From the NCBI GenBank assembly GCA_033782935.1, contig JAWQEG010000710.1:4898001-4962000 (forward strand): a stretch of DNA of 64,000 nucleotides. The letters are read 5' to 3'. This document shows, in pieces, positions 51,314 to 63,306 of this stretch. Numbering within the stretch: the stretch's first letter is position 1; each line of letters starts with the position of its first letter. Source of the stretch: Petrolisthes cinctipes (lineage: Eukaryota > Arthropoda > Malacostraca > Decapoda > Porcellanidae). The notes beneath the pieces are model-generated. The model worked only from the letters and a program-made list of their open reading frames with translations, made no database searches and was not told the DNA's origin. The translations under genes and the position numbers were made by a program.

Positions 51314-51627
51314 GTGTTAAAGTATTTTCAAAATTCAGGCCCAAAACATGCTGAAAATCGATATTTTTGGTGCCCAAAGTCAATATGTGCATGTATCTTC
51401 TGTACCCGTTTATATCTCAAATTCTGGCTCAAAACACCCGAAAATTCAATATTTTGGGGTCCCAGAAGCAATCTGTACAGTGCTAGAATATTTTCAAAAT
51501 ATAGGCTAAAAACATGCTAAAAATCGATCTTTTAAGTGCCAAAAAGTCGATATCTCAAATTCAGTCCCAAAACACCCGAAAATTCGATATTTAGGGGTCC
51601 CAGAAGCTATCTGTACATGCCTACTCC
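51314..51627 (+). repeat. Contracted HOR m2-m3 (314 bp)
   Basis: m2 (gttaaagtatt) and m3 with the 10-bp deletion (about 51479); m1 is missing. It corresponds to 32445-32758 at an offset of 18,869 bp. Confidence 0.9.
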
Positions 51628-53629
51628 GTGTTAGAGTATTTTCAAAATAAAGGCCAAAAACATACTGAAAATCGATCTTTTAGGTGCCCTAAAGTCGATA
51701 TGTGCATGCATCTTCTGTACCCGTTTATATCTCAAATTCTGGCCCTAAACACCCGAAAATTCGATATTTTGGGGTCCCAGAAGCGATCTGTACATGCCTA
51801 CTCCGTGTTAGAGTATTTTCAAAATTCAGGCCCAAAACATGCTGAAAATCGATATTTTTGGTGCCCAAAGTCAATATGTGCATGTATCTTCTGTACCCGT
51901 TTATATCTCAAATTCAGGCTCAAAATACCCGAAAATTCAATATTTTGGGGTCCCTGAAGCAATCTGTACATGCCTACTCAGTGCTAGAATATTTTCAAAA
52001 TATAGGCTAAAAACATGCTAAAAATCGATCTTTTAGGTGCCAAAAAGTCGATATCTCAAATTCAGTCCCAAAACACCCGAAAATTCGATATTTAGGGGTC
52101 CCAGAAGCAATCTGTACATGCCTACTCCGTGTTAGAGTATTTTCAAAATACATGCTCAAAACATACTGAAAATCGATCTTTTAGGTGCACAAAAGTCGAT
52201 ATGTGCATGCATCTTCAGTACCCGTTTATTTCTCAAATTCAGGCTCAAAACACCCGAAAATTCAATATTTTGGGGTCCCAGAAGCAATCTGTACATGCCT
52301 ACTCAGTGTTAGAGTATTTTCAAAATACAGGCCCAAAACATGCTGAAAATCGATATTTTAGTTGCCCAAAGTCAATATGTGCATGTATCTTCTGTACCCG
52401 TTTATATCTCAAATTCAGGCTCAAAACACCCGAAAATTCAATATTTTGGGGTCCCAGAAGCAATCTGTACATGCCTACACAGTGCTAGAATATTTTCAAA
52501 ATATAGGCTAAAAACATGCTAAAAATCGACATTTTAGGTGCCAAAAAATCGATATCTCAAATTCAGTCCCAAAACACCCGAAAATTCGATATTTAGAGGT
52601 CCCAGAAGGTCTGTACATGCTTACTCCGTGTTAGAGTATTTTCAAAATAAAGGCCAAAAACATACTGAAAATCGATCTTTTAGGTGCCCAAAAGTCGATA
52701 TGTGCATGCATCTTCTGTACCCGTTTATATCTCAAATTCTGGCCCTAAACACCCGAAAATTCGATATTTTGGGGTCCCAGAAGCGATCTTTACATGCCTA
52801 CTCCGTGTTAGAGTATTTTCAAAATTCAGGCCCAAAACATGCTGAAAATCGATATTTTTGGTGCCCAAAGTCAATATGTGCATGTATATTCTGTACCCGT
52901 TTATATCTCAAATTCAGGCTCAAAACACCCGAACATTCAATATTTTGGGGTCCCAGAAGCAATCTGTACATGCCTACTCAGTGCTAGAATATTTTCAAAA
53001 TATAGGCTAAAAACATGCTAAAAATCGATCTTTTAGGTGCCAAAAAGTCGATATCTCAAATTCAGTCCCAAAACACCCTAAAATTCGATATTTAGAGGTC
53101 CCAGAAGCGATCTGTACATGCCTACTCCGTGTTAGAGTATTTCCAAAATACATTCTCAAAACATACTGAAAATCGATCTTTTAGGTGCACAAAAGTCAAT
53201 TTGTGCATGCATCTTCAGTACCCGTTTATATCTCAAATTCAGGCTCAAAACACCCGAAAATTCAATATTTTGGGGTCCCAGAAGCAATCTGTACATGCCT
53301 ACTCAGTGTTAGAGTATTTTCAAAATACAGGCCCAAAACATGCTGAAAATCGATATTTTAGATGCCCAAAGTCAATATGTGCATGTATCTTCTGTACCCG
53401 TTTATATCTCAAATTCAGGCTCAAAACACCCGAAAATTCAATATTTTGGGGTCCCAGAAGCAATCTGTACATGCCTACACAGTGCTAGAATATTTTCAAA
53501 ATATAGGCTAAAAACATGCTAAAAATCAACATTTTAGGTGCCAAAAAATCGATATCTCTAATTCAGTCCCAAAACACCCGAAAATTCGATATTTAGGGGT
53601 CCCAGAAGCGATCTGTACATGCCTACTCC
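51628..53629 (+). repeat. Four HOR units (499-501 bp)
   Basis: Units start at 51628, 52129 (499 bp), 52628 and 53129. They correspond one to one with 32759-34760, including the two-base loss aaggtctgtac and tacattctcaaaac. Confidence 0.93.
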
Positions 53630-55270
53630 GTGTTAGAGTGTTTTCAAAATACATGCTCAAAACATACTGAAAATCGATCTTTTAGGTGCACAAAAGTCGA
53701 TATGTGCATGCATCTTCAGTACCCGTTTATATCTCAAATTCAGGCTCAAAACACCCGAAAATTCAATATTTTGGGGTCCCAGAAGCAATCTGTACATGCC
53801 TACACAGTGCTAGAATATTTTCAAAATATAGGCTAAAAACATGCTAAAATTCGATATTATAGGTGCCAAAAAATCGATATCTCAAATTCAGTCCCATAAC
53901 ACCCGAAAATTCGATATTTTGGGGTCCCAGAAGCGATCTGTACATGCCTACTCCGTGTTAAAGTATTTTCAAAATTCAGGCCCAAAACATGCTGAAAATC
54001 GATATTTTTGGTGCCCAAAGTCAATATGTGCATGTATCTTCTGTACCCGTTTATATCTCAAATTCAGGCTCAAAACACCCGAAAATTCAATATTTTGGGG
54101 TCCCAGAAGCAATCTGTACAGTGCTAGAATATTTTCAAAATATAGGCTAAAAACATGCTAAAAATCGATCTTTTAGGTGCCAAAAAGTCGATATCTAAAA
54201 TTCAGTCCCAAAACACCCGAAAATTCGATATTTAGGGGTCCCAGAAGCGATCTGTACATGCCTACTCCGTGTTAGGGTATTTTCAAAATACAGGCCAAAA
54301 ACATACTGAAAATCGATCTTTTAGGTACACAAAAGTCGATATGTGCATGCATCTTCAGTAACCGTTTATATCTCAAATTCAGGCTCAAAACACCCGAGAA
54401 TTCAATATTTTGGGGTCCCAGAAGCAATCTGTACATGCCTACTCAGTGTTAGAGTATTTTCAAAATACAGGTTCAAAACATGCTGAAAATCGATATTTTA
54501 GATGCTCAAAGTCAATATGTGCATGTATCTTCTGTACCCGTTTATATCTCAAATTCAGGCTCAAAACACCCGAAAATTCAATATTTTGGGGTCCCAGAAG
54601 CAATCTGTACATGCCTACACAGTGCTAGAATATTTTCAAAATATAGGCTAAAAACATGCTAAAAATCGACATTTTTGGTGCGAAAAAATCGATATCTCAA
54701 ATTCAGTCCCAAAACACCCGAAAATTCGATATTTAGAGGTCCCAGAAGGTATCTGTACATGCCTACTCCGTGTTAGAGTATTTTCAAAATACAGGCCAAA
54801 AACATACTGAAAATCGATCTTTTAGGTGCCCAAAAGTCGATATGTGCATGCATTTTCTGTACCCGTTTATATCTCAAATTCTGGCCCTAAACACACGAAA
54901 ATTCGATATTTTGGGGTCCCAGAAGCAATCTGTACATGCCTACTCCGTGTTAGAGTATTTTCAAAATTCAGGCCCAAAACATGCTGAAAATCGATATTTT
55001 TGGTGCCCAAAGTCAATATGTGCATGTATATTCTGTACCCGTTTATATCTCAAATTCAGGCTCAAAACACCCGAAAATTCGATATTTTGGGGTCCCAGAA
55101 GCAATCTGTACATGCCTACTCAGTGCTAGAATATTTTCAAAATATAGGCTAAAAACATGCTAAAAATCGATCTTTTAGGTGCCAAAAAGTCGATATCTCA
55201 AATTCAGTCCCAAAACACCCTAAAATTCGATATTTAGAGGTCCCAGAAGCGATCTGTACCTGCCTACTCC
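53630..55270 (+). repeat. Variant HOR (639 bp) plus two 501-bp units, first copy of a 1,641-bp duplication
   Basis: 53630-54268 is m1-m3-m2-m3 with the 10-bp deletion (about 54120). Units 54269 and 54770 follow. Private changes include gtgttagggtatt (54269), agatgctcaaagtc (about 54503), catttttggtgcgaaaa (about 54670) and aaacacacgaaaa (about 54890). Confidence 0.9.
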
Positions 55271-57412
55271 GTGTTAGAGTATTTTCAAAATACATGCTCA
55301 AAACATACTGAAAATTGATCTTTTAGGTGCACAAAAGTCGATTTGTGCATGCATCTTCAGTACCCGTTTATATCTCAAATTCAGGCTCAAAACACCCGAA
55401 AATTCAATATTTTGGGGTCCCAGAAGCAATCTGTACATGCCTACACAGTGCTAGAATATTTTCAAAATATAGGCTAAAAACATGCTAAAAATCGATATTA
55501 TAGGTGCCAATAAATCGATATCTCAAATTCAGTCCCATAACACCCGAAAATTCGATATTTTGGGGTCCCAGAAGAGATCTGTACATGCCTACTCCTTGTT
55601 AAAGTATTTTCAAAATTCAGGCCCAAAACATGCTGAAAATCGATATTTTTGGTGCCCAAAGTCAATATGTGCATGTATCTTCTGTACCCGTTTATATCTC
55701 AAATTCAGGCTCAAAACACCCGAAAATTCAATATTTTGGGGTCCCAGAAGCAATCTGTACAGTGCTAGAATATTTTCAAAATATAGGCTAAAAACATGCT
55801 AAAAATCGATCTTTTAGGTGCCAAAAAGTCGATATCTAAAATTCAGTCCCAAAACACCCGAAAATTCGATATTTAGAGGTCCCAGAAGGTATCTGTACAT
55901 GCCTACTCCGTGTTAGGGTATTTTCAAAATACAGGCCAAAAACATACTGAAAATCGATCTTTTAGGTACACAAAAGTCGATATGTGCATGCATCTTCAGT
56001 AACCGTTTATATCTCAAATTCAGGCTCAAAACACCCGAGAATTCAATATTTTGGGGTCCCAGAAGCAATCTGTACATGCCTACTCAGTGTTAGAGTATTT
56101 TCAAAATACAGGTCCAAAACATGCTGAAAATCGATATTTTAGATGCTCAAAGTCAATATGTGCATGTATCTTCTGTACCCGTTTATATCTCAAATTCAGG
56201 CTCAAAACACCCGAAAATTCAATATTTTGGGGTCCCAGAAGCAATCTGTACATGCCTACACAGTGCTAGAATATTTTCAAAATATAGGCTAAAAACATGC
56301 TAAAAATCGACATTTTTGGTGCGAAAAAATCGATATCTCAAATTCAGTCCCAAAACACCCGAAAATTCGATATTTAGAGGTCCCAGAAGGTATCTGTACA
56401 TGCCTACTCCGTGTTAGAGTATTTTCAAAATACAGGCCAAAAACATACTGAAAATCGATCTTTTAGGTGCCCAAAAGTCGATATGTGCATGCATTTTCTG
56501 TACCCGTTTATATCTCAAATTCTGGCCCTAGACACACGAAAATTCGATATTTTGGGGTCCCAGAAGCAATCTGTACATGCCTACTCCGTGTTAGAGTATT
56601 TTCAAAATTCAGGCCCAAAACATGCTGAAAATCGATATTTTTGGTGCCCAAAGTCAATATGTGCATGTATATTCTGTACCCGTTTATATCTCAAATTCAG
56701 GCTCAAAACACCCGAAAATTCGATATTTTGGGGTCCCAGAAGCAATCTGTACATGCCTACTCAGTGCTAGAATATTTTCAAAATATAGGCTAAAAACATG
56801 CTAAAAATCGATCTTTTAGGTGCCAAAAAGTCGATATCTCAAATTCAGTCCCAAAACACCTTAAAATTCGATATTTAGAGGTCCCAGAAGCGATCTGTAC
56901 ATGCCTACTCCGTGTTAGAGTATTTTCAAAATACATGCTCAAAACATACTGAAAATTGATCTTTTAGGTGCACAAAAGTCGATTTGTGCATGCATCTTCA
57001 GTACCCGTTTATATCTCAAATTCAAGCTCAAAACACCCGAGAATTCAATATTTTGGGGTCCCAGAAGCAATCTGTACATGCCTACTCAGTGTTAGAGTAT
57101 TTTCAAAATACAGGCCCAAAACATGCTGAAAATCGATATTTTAGATGCCCAAAGTCAATATGTGCATGTATCTTCTGTACCCGTTTATATCTCAAATTCA
57201 GGCTCAAAACACCCGAAAATTCAATATTTTGGGGTCCCAGAAGCAATCTGTACATGCCTACACAGTGCTAGAATATTTTCAAAATATAGGCTAAAAACAT
57301 GCTAAAAATCGACATTTTAGGTGCCAAAAAATCGATATCTCAAATTCAGTCCCAAAACACCCGAAAATTCGATATTTAGAGGTCCCAGAAGGTATCTGTA
57401 CATGCCTACTCC
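55271..57412 (+). repeat. Second copy of the 1,641-bp duplication plus one 501-bp unit
   Basis: 55271-55909 is m1-m3-m2-m3 (639 bp, 10-bp deletion about 55760), then units 55910, 56411 and 56912. gtgttagggtatt, agatgctcaaagtc, catttttggtgcgaaaa and acacacgaaaa recur 1,641 bp after their first occurrence. gaaaattgatctttt is shared by 55271 and 56912. Confidence 0.9.
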
Positions 57413-59240
57413 GTGTTAGAGTATTTTCAAAATACAGGCCAAAAACATACTGAAAATCGATCTTTTAGGTGCCCAAAAGTCGATATGTGCATGCATTTTC
57501 TGTACCCGTTTATATCTCAAATTCTGGCCCTAAACACCCGAAAATTCGATATTTTGGGGTCCCAGAAGCAATCTGTACATGCCTACTCAGTGCTAGAATA
57601 TTTTCAAAATATAGGCTAAAAACATGCTAAAAATCGATCTTTTAGGTGCCAAAAAATCGATATCTCAAATTCAGTCCCAAAACACCCGAAAATTCGATAT
57701 TTAGGGGTCCCAGAAGCGATCTGTACATGCCTACTCCGTGTTAGAGTATTTTCAAAATACATGCTCAAAACATACTGAAAATCGATCTTTTAGGTGCACA
57801 AAAGTCGATATGTGCATGCATCTTCAGTACCCGTTTATATCTCAAATTCAGGCTCAAAACACCCGAAAATTCAATATTTTGGGGTCCCAGAAGCAATCTG
57901 TACATGCCTACTCAGTGTTAGAGTATTTTCAAAATACAGGCCTAAAACATGCTGAAAATCGATATTTTAGTTGCCCAAAGTCAATATGTGCATGTATCTT
58001 CTGTACCCGTTTATATCTCAAATTCAGGCTCAAAACACCCGAAAATTCAATATTTTGGGGTCCCAGAAGCAATCTGTACATGCCTACACAGTGCTAGAAT
58101 ATTTTCAAAATATAGGCTAAAAACATGCTAAAAATCGATCTTTTAGGTGCCAAAAAGTCGATATCTCAAATTCAGTCCCAAAACACCCGAAAATTCGATA
58201 TTTAGGGGTCCCAGAAGCGATCTGTACATGCCTACTCCGTGTTAGAGTATTTTCAAAATACATGCTCAAAACATACTGAAAATCGATCTTTTAGGTGCAC
58301 AAAAGTCGATATGTGCATGCATCTTCAGTACCCGTTTATATCTCAAATTCAGGCTCAAAACACCCGAAAATTCAATATTTTGGGGTCCCAGAAGCAATCT
58401 GTACATGCCTACTCAGTGTTAGAGTATTTTCAAAATACAGGCCCAAAACATGCTGAAAATCGATATTTTAGTTGCCCAAAGTCAATATGTGCATGTATCT
58501 TCTGTACCCGTTTATATCTCAAATTCAGGCTCAAAACACCCGAAAATTCAATATTTTGGGGTCCCAGAAGCAATCTGTACATGCCTACACAGTGCTAGAA
58601 TATTTTCAAAATATAGGCTAAAAACATGCTAAAAATCGACATTTTAGGTGCCAAAAAATCTATATCTCAAATTCAGTCCCAAAACACCCGAAAATTCGAT
58701 ATTTAGAGGTCCCAGAAGGTATCTGTACATGCTTACTCCGTGTTAGAGTATTTTCAAAATAAAGGCCAAAAACATAATGAAAATCGATCTTTTAGGTGCC
58801 CAAAAGTCGATATGTGCATGCATCTTCTGTACCCGTTTATATCTCAAATTCTGGCCCTAAACACCCGAAAATTCGATATTTTGGGGTCCAAGAAGCAATC
58901 TGTACATGCCTACTCAGTGTTAGAGTATTTTCAAAATACAGGCCCAAAACATGCTGAAAATCGATATTTTAGATGCCCAAAGTCAATATGTGCATGTATC
59001 TTCTGTACCCGTTTATATCTCAAATTCAGGCTCAAAACACCCGAAAATTCAATATTTTGGGGTCCCAGAAGCAATCTGTACATGCCTACACAGTGCTAGA
59101 ATATTTTCAAAATATAGGCTAAAAACATGCTAAAAATCGACATTTTAGGTGCCAAAAAATCGATATCTCAAATTCAGTCCCAAAACACCCGAAAATTCGA
59201 TATTTAGAGGTCCCAGAAGGTATCTGTACATACCTACTCC
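57413..59240 (+). repeat. Contracted HOR (325 bp) plus three 501-bp units
   Basis: 57413-57737 is m1-m3 with gcattttctgtaccc, as at 34761 and 37664. Units 57738, 58239 and 58740 follow. Unit 58740 shares cataatgaaaatcg and ggtccaagaagc with 38489. Confidence 0.92.
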
Positions 59241-60596
59241 GTGTTAGAGTATTTTCAAAATACAGGCCAAAAACATACTGAAAATCGATCTTTTAGGTGC
59301 CCAAAAGTCGATATGTGCATGCATCTTCTGTACCCGTTTATATCTCAAATTCTGGCCCTAAACACCCGAAAATTTAATATTTTGGGGTCCCAGAAGCAAT
59401 CTGTACATGCCTACTCCGTGTTAGAGTATTTTCAAAATACATGCTCAAAACATACTGAAAATCGATCTTTTAGGTGCACAAAAGTCGATATGTGCATGCA
59501 TCTTCAGTATCCGTTTATATCTCAAATTCAGGCCCTAAACACCCGAAAATTTAATATTTTGGGGTCCAAGAAGCAATCTGTACATGCCTACTCAGTGTTG
59601 GAGTATTTTCAAAATACAGGCCCAAAACATGCTGAAAATCGATATTTTAGATGCCCAAAGTCAATATGTGCATGTATCTTCTGTACCCGTTTATATCTCA
59701 AATTCAGGCTCAAAACACCCGAAAATTCAATATTTTGGGGTCCCAGAAGCAATCTGTACATGCCTACACAGTGCTAGAATATTTTCAAAATATAGGCTAA
59801 AAACATGCTAAAAATCGACATTTTAGGTGCCAAAAAATCGATATCTCAAATTCAGTCCCAAAACACCCGAAAATTCGATATTTAGAGGTCCCAGAAGGTA
59901 TCTGTACATACCTACTCCGTGTTAGAGTATTTTCAAAATACAGGCCAAAAACATACTGAAAATCGATCTTTTAGGTGCCCAAAAGTCGATATGTGCATGC
60001 ATCTTTTGTTCCCGTTTATATCTCAAATTCTGGCCCTAAACACCCGAAAATTTAATATTTTGGGGTCCCAGAAGCAATCTGTACATGCCTACTCCGTGTT
60101 AGAGTATTTTCAAAATACATGCTCAAAACATACTGAAAATCGATCTTTTAGGTGCACAAAAGTCGATATGTGCATGCATCTTCAGTATCCGTTTATATCT
60201 CAAATTCAGGCCCTAAACACCCGAAAATTTAATATTTTGGGGTCCAAGAAGCAATCTGTACATGCCTACTCCGTGTTAGAGTATTTTCAAAATTCAGGCC
60301 CAAAACATGCTGAAAATCGATATTTTTGGTGCCCAAAGTCAATATGTGCATGTATCTTCTGTACCCGTTTATATCTCAAATTCAGGCTCAAAACACCCGA
60401 AAATTCAATATTTTGGGGTCCCAGAAGCAATCTGTACATGCCTACACAGTGCTAGAATATTTTCAAAATATAGGCTAAAAACATGCTAAAAATCGACATT
60501 TTAGGTGCCAAAAAATCGATATCTCAAATTCAGTCCCAAAACACCCGAAAATTCGATATTTAGAGGTCCCAGAAGGTATCTGTACATGCCTACTCC
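59241..60596 (+). repeat. Two adjacent expanded HORs m1-m1-m2-m3 (678 bp each)
   Basis: Units 59241-59918 and 59919-60596 each contain two m1 copies, then m2 and m3. Both share gtacatacctactcc upstream, aatttaatattttgg and ggtccaagaagc. They differ in m2 subtype (tattttagatgccc versus tatttttggtgccc). This is the only place in the window where an altered HOR length is repeated twice in tandem. Confidence 0.92.
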
Positions 60597-61097
60597 GTGT
60601 TAGAGTATTTTCAAAATACAGGCCAAAAACATACTGAAAATCGATCTTTTAGGTGCCCAAAAGTCGATATGTGCATGCATCTTCAGTACCCGTTTATATC
60701 TCAAATTCAGGCTCAAAACACCCGAAAATTCAATATTTTGGGGTCCCAGAAGCAATCTGTACATGCCTACTCAGTGTTAGAGTATTTTCAAAATACAGGC
60801 CCAAAACATGCTGAAAATCGATATTTTAGATGCCCAAAGTCAATATGTGCATGTATCTTCTGTACCCGTTTATATCTCAAATTCAGGCTCAAAACACCCG
60901 AAAATTCAATTTTTTGGGGTCCCAGAAGCAATCTGTACATGCCTACACAGTGCTAGAATATTTTCAAAATATAGGCTAAAAACATGCTAAAAATCGACAT
61001 TTTAGGTGCCAAAAAATCGATATCTCAAATTCAGTCCCAAAACACCCGAAAATTCGATATTTAGGGGTCCCACAAGGTATCTGTACATGCCTACTCC
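60597..61097 (+). repeat. Canonical-length HOR with hybrid m1 (501 bp)
   Basis: m1 is m1a-like in its first half and m1b-like in its second, as in 39692. The m2 carries attcaattttttgg near 60905. Confidence 0.92.
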
Positions 61098-62284
61098 GTG
61101 TTAGAGTATTTTCAAAATACAGGCGAAAAACATACTGAAATTCGATCTTTTAGGTGCCCAAAAGTCGATATGTGCATGCATCCTCTGTACCCGTTTATAT
61201 CTCAAATTCTGGCCCTAAACACCCGAAAATTCGATATTTTGGGGTCCCAGAACCGATCTGTACATGCCTACTCTGTGTTAGAGTATTTTCAAAATACAGG
61301 CCCAAAACATGCTGAAAATCGATATTTTTGGTGCCCAAAGTCAATATGTGCATGTATCTTCTGTACCCGTTTATATCTCAAATTCAGGCTCAAAACACCC
61401 GAAAATTCAATATTTTGGGGTCCCAGAAGCAATCTGTACATGCCTACTCAGTGCTAGAATATTTTCAAAATATAGGCTAAAAACATGCTACATGCTCAAA
61501 ACATACTGAAAATCGATCTTTTAGGTGCACAAAAGTCGATATGTGCATGCATCTTCAGTACCCGTTTATATCTGAAATTCAGGCTCAAAATACCCGAAAA
61601 TTCAATATTTTGGGGTCCCAGAAGCAATCTGTACAGTGCTAGAATATTTTCATAATATAGGCTAAAAACATGCTAAAATTCGATCTTTTAGGTGCCAAAA
61701 AGTCGATATCACAAGTTCAGTCCCAAAACACCCGAAAATTCGATATTTAGGGGTCCCAGAAGCGATCTGTTCATGCCTACTCCGTGTTAGAGTATTTTCA
61801 AAATACATGCTCAAAACATACTGAAAATCGATCTTTTAGGTGCACAAAAGTAGATATGTGCATGCATCTTCAGTACCCGTTTATATCTCAAATTCAGGCT
61901 CAAAACACCCGAAAATTCAATATTTTGGGGTCCTAGAAGCAATCTGTACATGCCTACTCAGTGTTAGAGTATTTTCAAAATACAGGCCCAAAACATGCTG
62001 AAAATCGATATTTTAGATGCCCAAAGTCAATATGTGCATGTATCTTCTGTACCCGTTTATATCTCAAATTCAGGCTCAAAACACCCGAAAATTCAATATT
62101 TTGGGGTCCCAGAAGCAATCTGTACATGCCTACACAGTGCTAGAATATTTTCAAAATATAGGCTAAAAACATGCTAAAAATCGACATTTTAGGTGCCAAA
62201 AAATCGATATCTCAAATTCAGTCCCAAAACACCCGAAAATTCGATATTTAGAGGTCCCAGAAGGTATCTGTACATACCTACTCC
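61098..62284 (+). repeat. Rearranged segment with m3/m1 chimera
   Basis: Monomer starts are 61098 (m1), 61275 (m2), 61451 (chimera), 61636 (m3), 61784 (m1b), 61961 (m2) and 62137 (m3). The 185-bp chimera begins as m3 and, at acatgctacatgctc near 61484-61498, becomes m1b, with the 10-bp deletion at its end (about 61634). A short catgct repeat sits at the join. Confidence 0.88.
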
Positions 62285-63306
62285 GTGTTAGAGTATTTTC
62301 AAAATACAGGCCAAAAACATACTGAAAATCGATTTTTTAGGTGCCCAAAAGTCGATATGTGCATGCATCTTCAGTACCCGTTTATATCTCAAATTCAGGC
62401 TCAAAACACCCGAAAATTCAATATTTTGGGGTCCCAGAAGCAATCTGTACATGCCTACTCAGTGTTAGAGTATTTTCAAAATACAGGCCCAAAACATGCT
62501 GAAAATCGACATTTTAGGTGCCAAAAAATCGATATCTCAAATTCAGTCCCAAAACACCCGAAAATTCGATATTTAGAAGTCCCAGAAGGTATCTGTACAT
62601 GCCTACTCAGTGTTAGAGTATTTTCAATATACAGGCCAAAAACATACTGAAAATCGATCTTTTAGGTGCCCAAAAGTCAATATGTGCATGCATCCTCTGT
62701 ACCCGTTTATATCTCAAATTCTGGCCCAAAACACCCGAAAATTCGATATTTTGGGGTCCCAGAACCGATCTGTACATGCCTACTCTGTATTAGAGTATTT
62801 TCAAAATTCAGGCCCAAAACATGCTGAAAATCGATATTTTTGGTGCCCAAAGTCAATATGTGCATGTATCTTCTGTACCCGTTTATATCTCAAATTCAGG
62901 CTCAAAACACCCGAAAATTCAATATTTTGGGGTCCCAGAAGCAATCTGTACATGCCTACTCAGTGCTAGAATATTTTCAAAATATAGGCTAAAAACATGC
63001 TACATGCTCAAAAACATACTGAAAATCGATCTTTTAGGTGCACAAAAGTCGATATGTGCATGCATCTTCAGTACCCGTTTATATCTCAAATTCAGGCTCA
63101 AAACACCCGAAAATTCAATATTTTGGGGTCCCAGAAGCAATCTGTACATGCCTACTCAGTGTTAGAGTATTTTCAAAATACAGGCTAAAAACATGCTGAA
63201 AATCGACATTTTAGGTGCCAAAAAATCGATATCTCAAATTCAGTCCCAAAACACTCGAAAATTCGATATTTAGAGGTCCCAGAAGGTATCTGTACATGCC
63301 TACTCC
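62285..63306 (+). repeat. Rearranged segment with m2/m3 and m3/m1 chimeras
   Basis: 62285 is m1, and 62462-62609 is an m2/m3 hybrid (cccaaaacatgctgaaaatc then gacattttaggtgcc). 62610 is m1, 62787 is m2, 62963-63158 is an m3/m1 chimera with the same acatgctacatgctc join as 61.49 kb, and 63159-63306 is an m2/m3 hybrid. Markers such as gcatcctctg and agaaccgatctg are shared with 61098-61500 at an offset of 1,512 bp. Confidence 0.87.

Noticed and set aside
59241..60455. Two 178-codon open frames at 59241 and 59919
   Set aside because: They coincide exactly with the m1-m1-m2-m3 expanded units and stop in m3 like all others.
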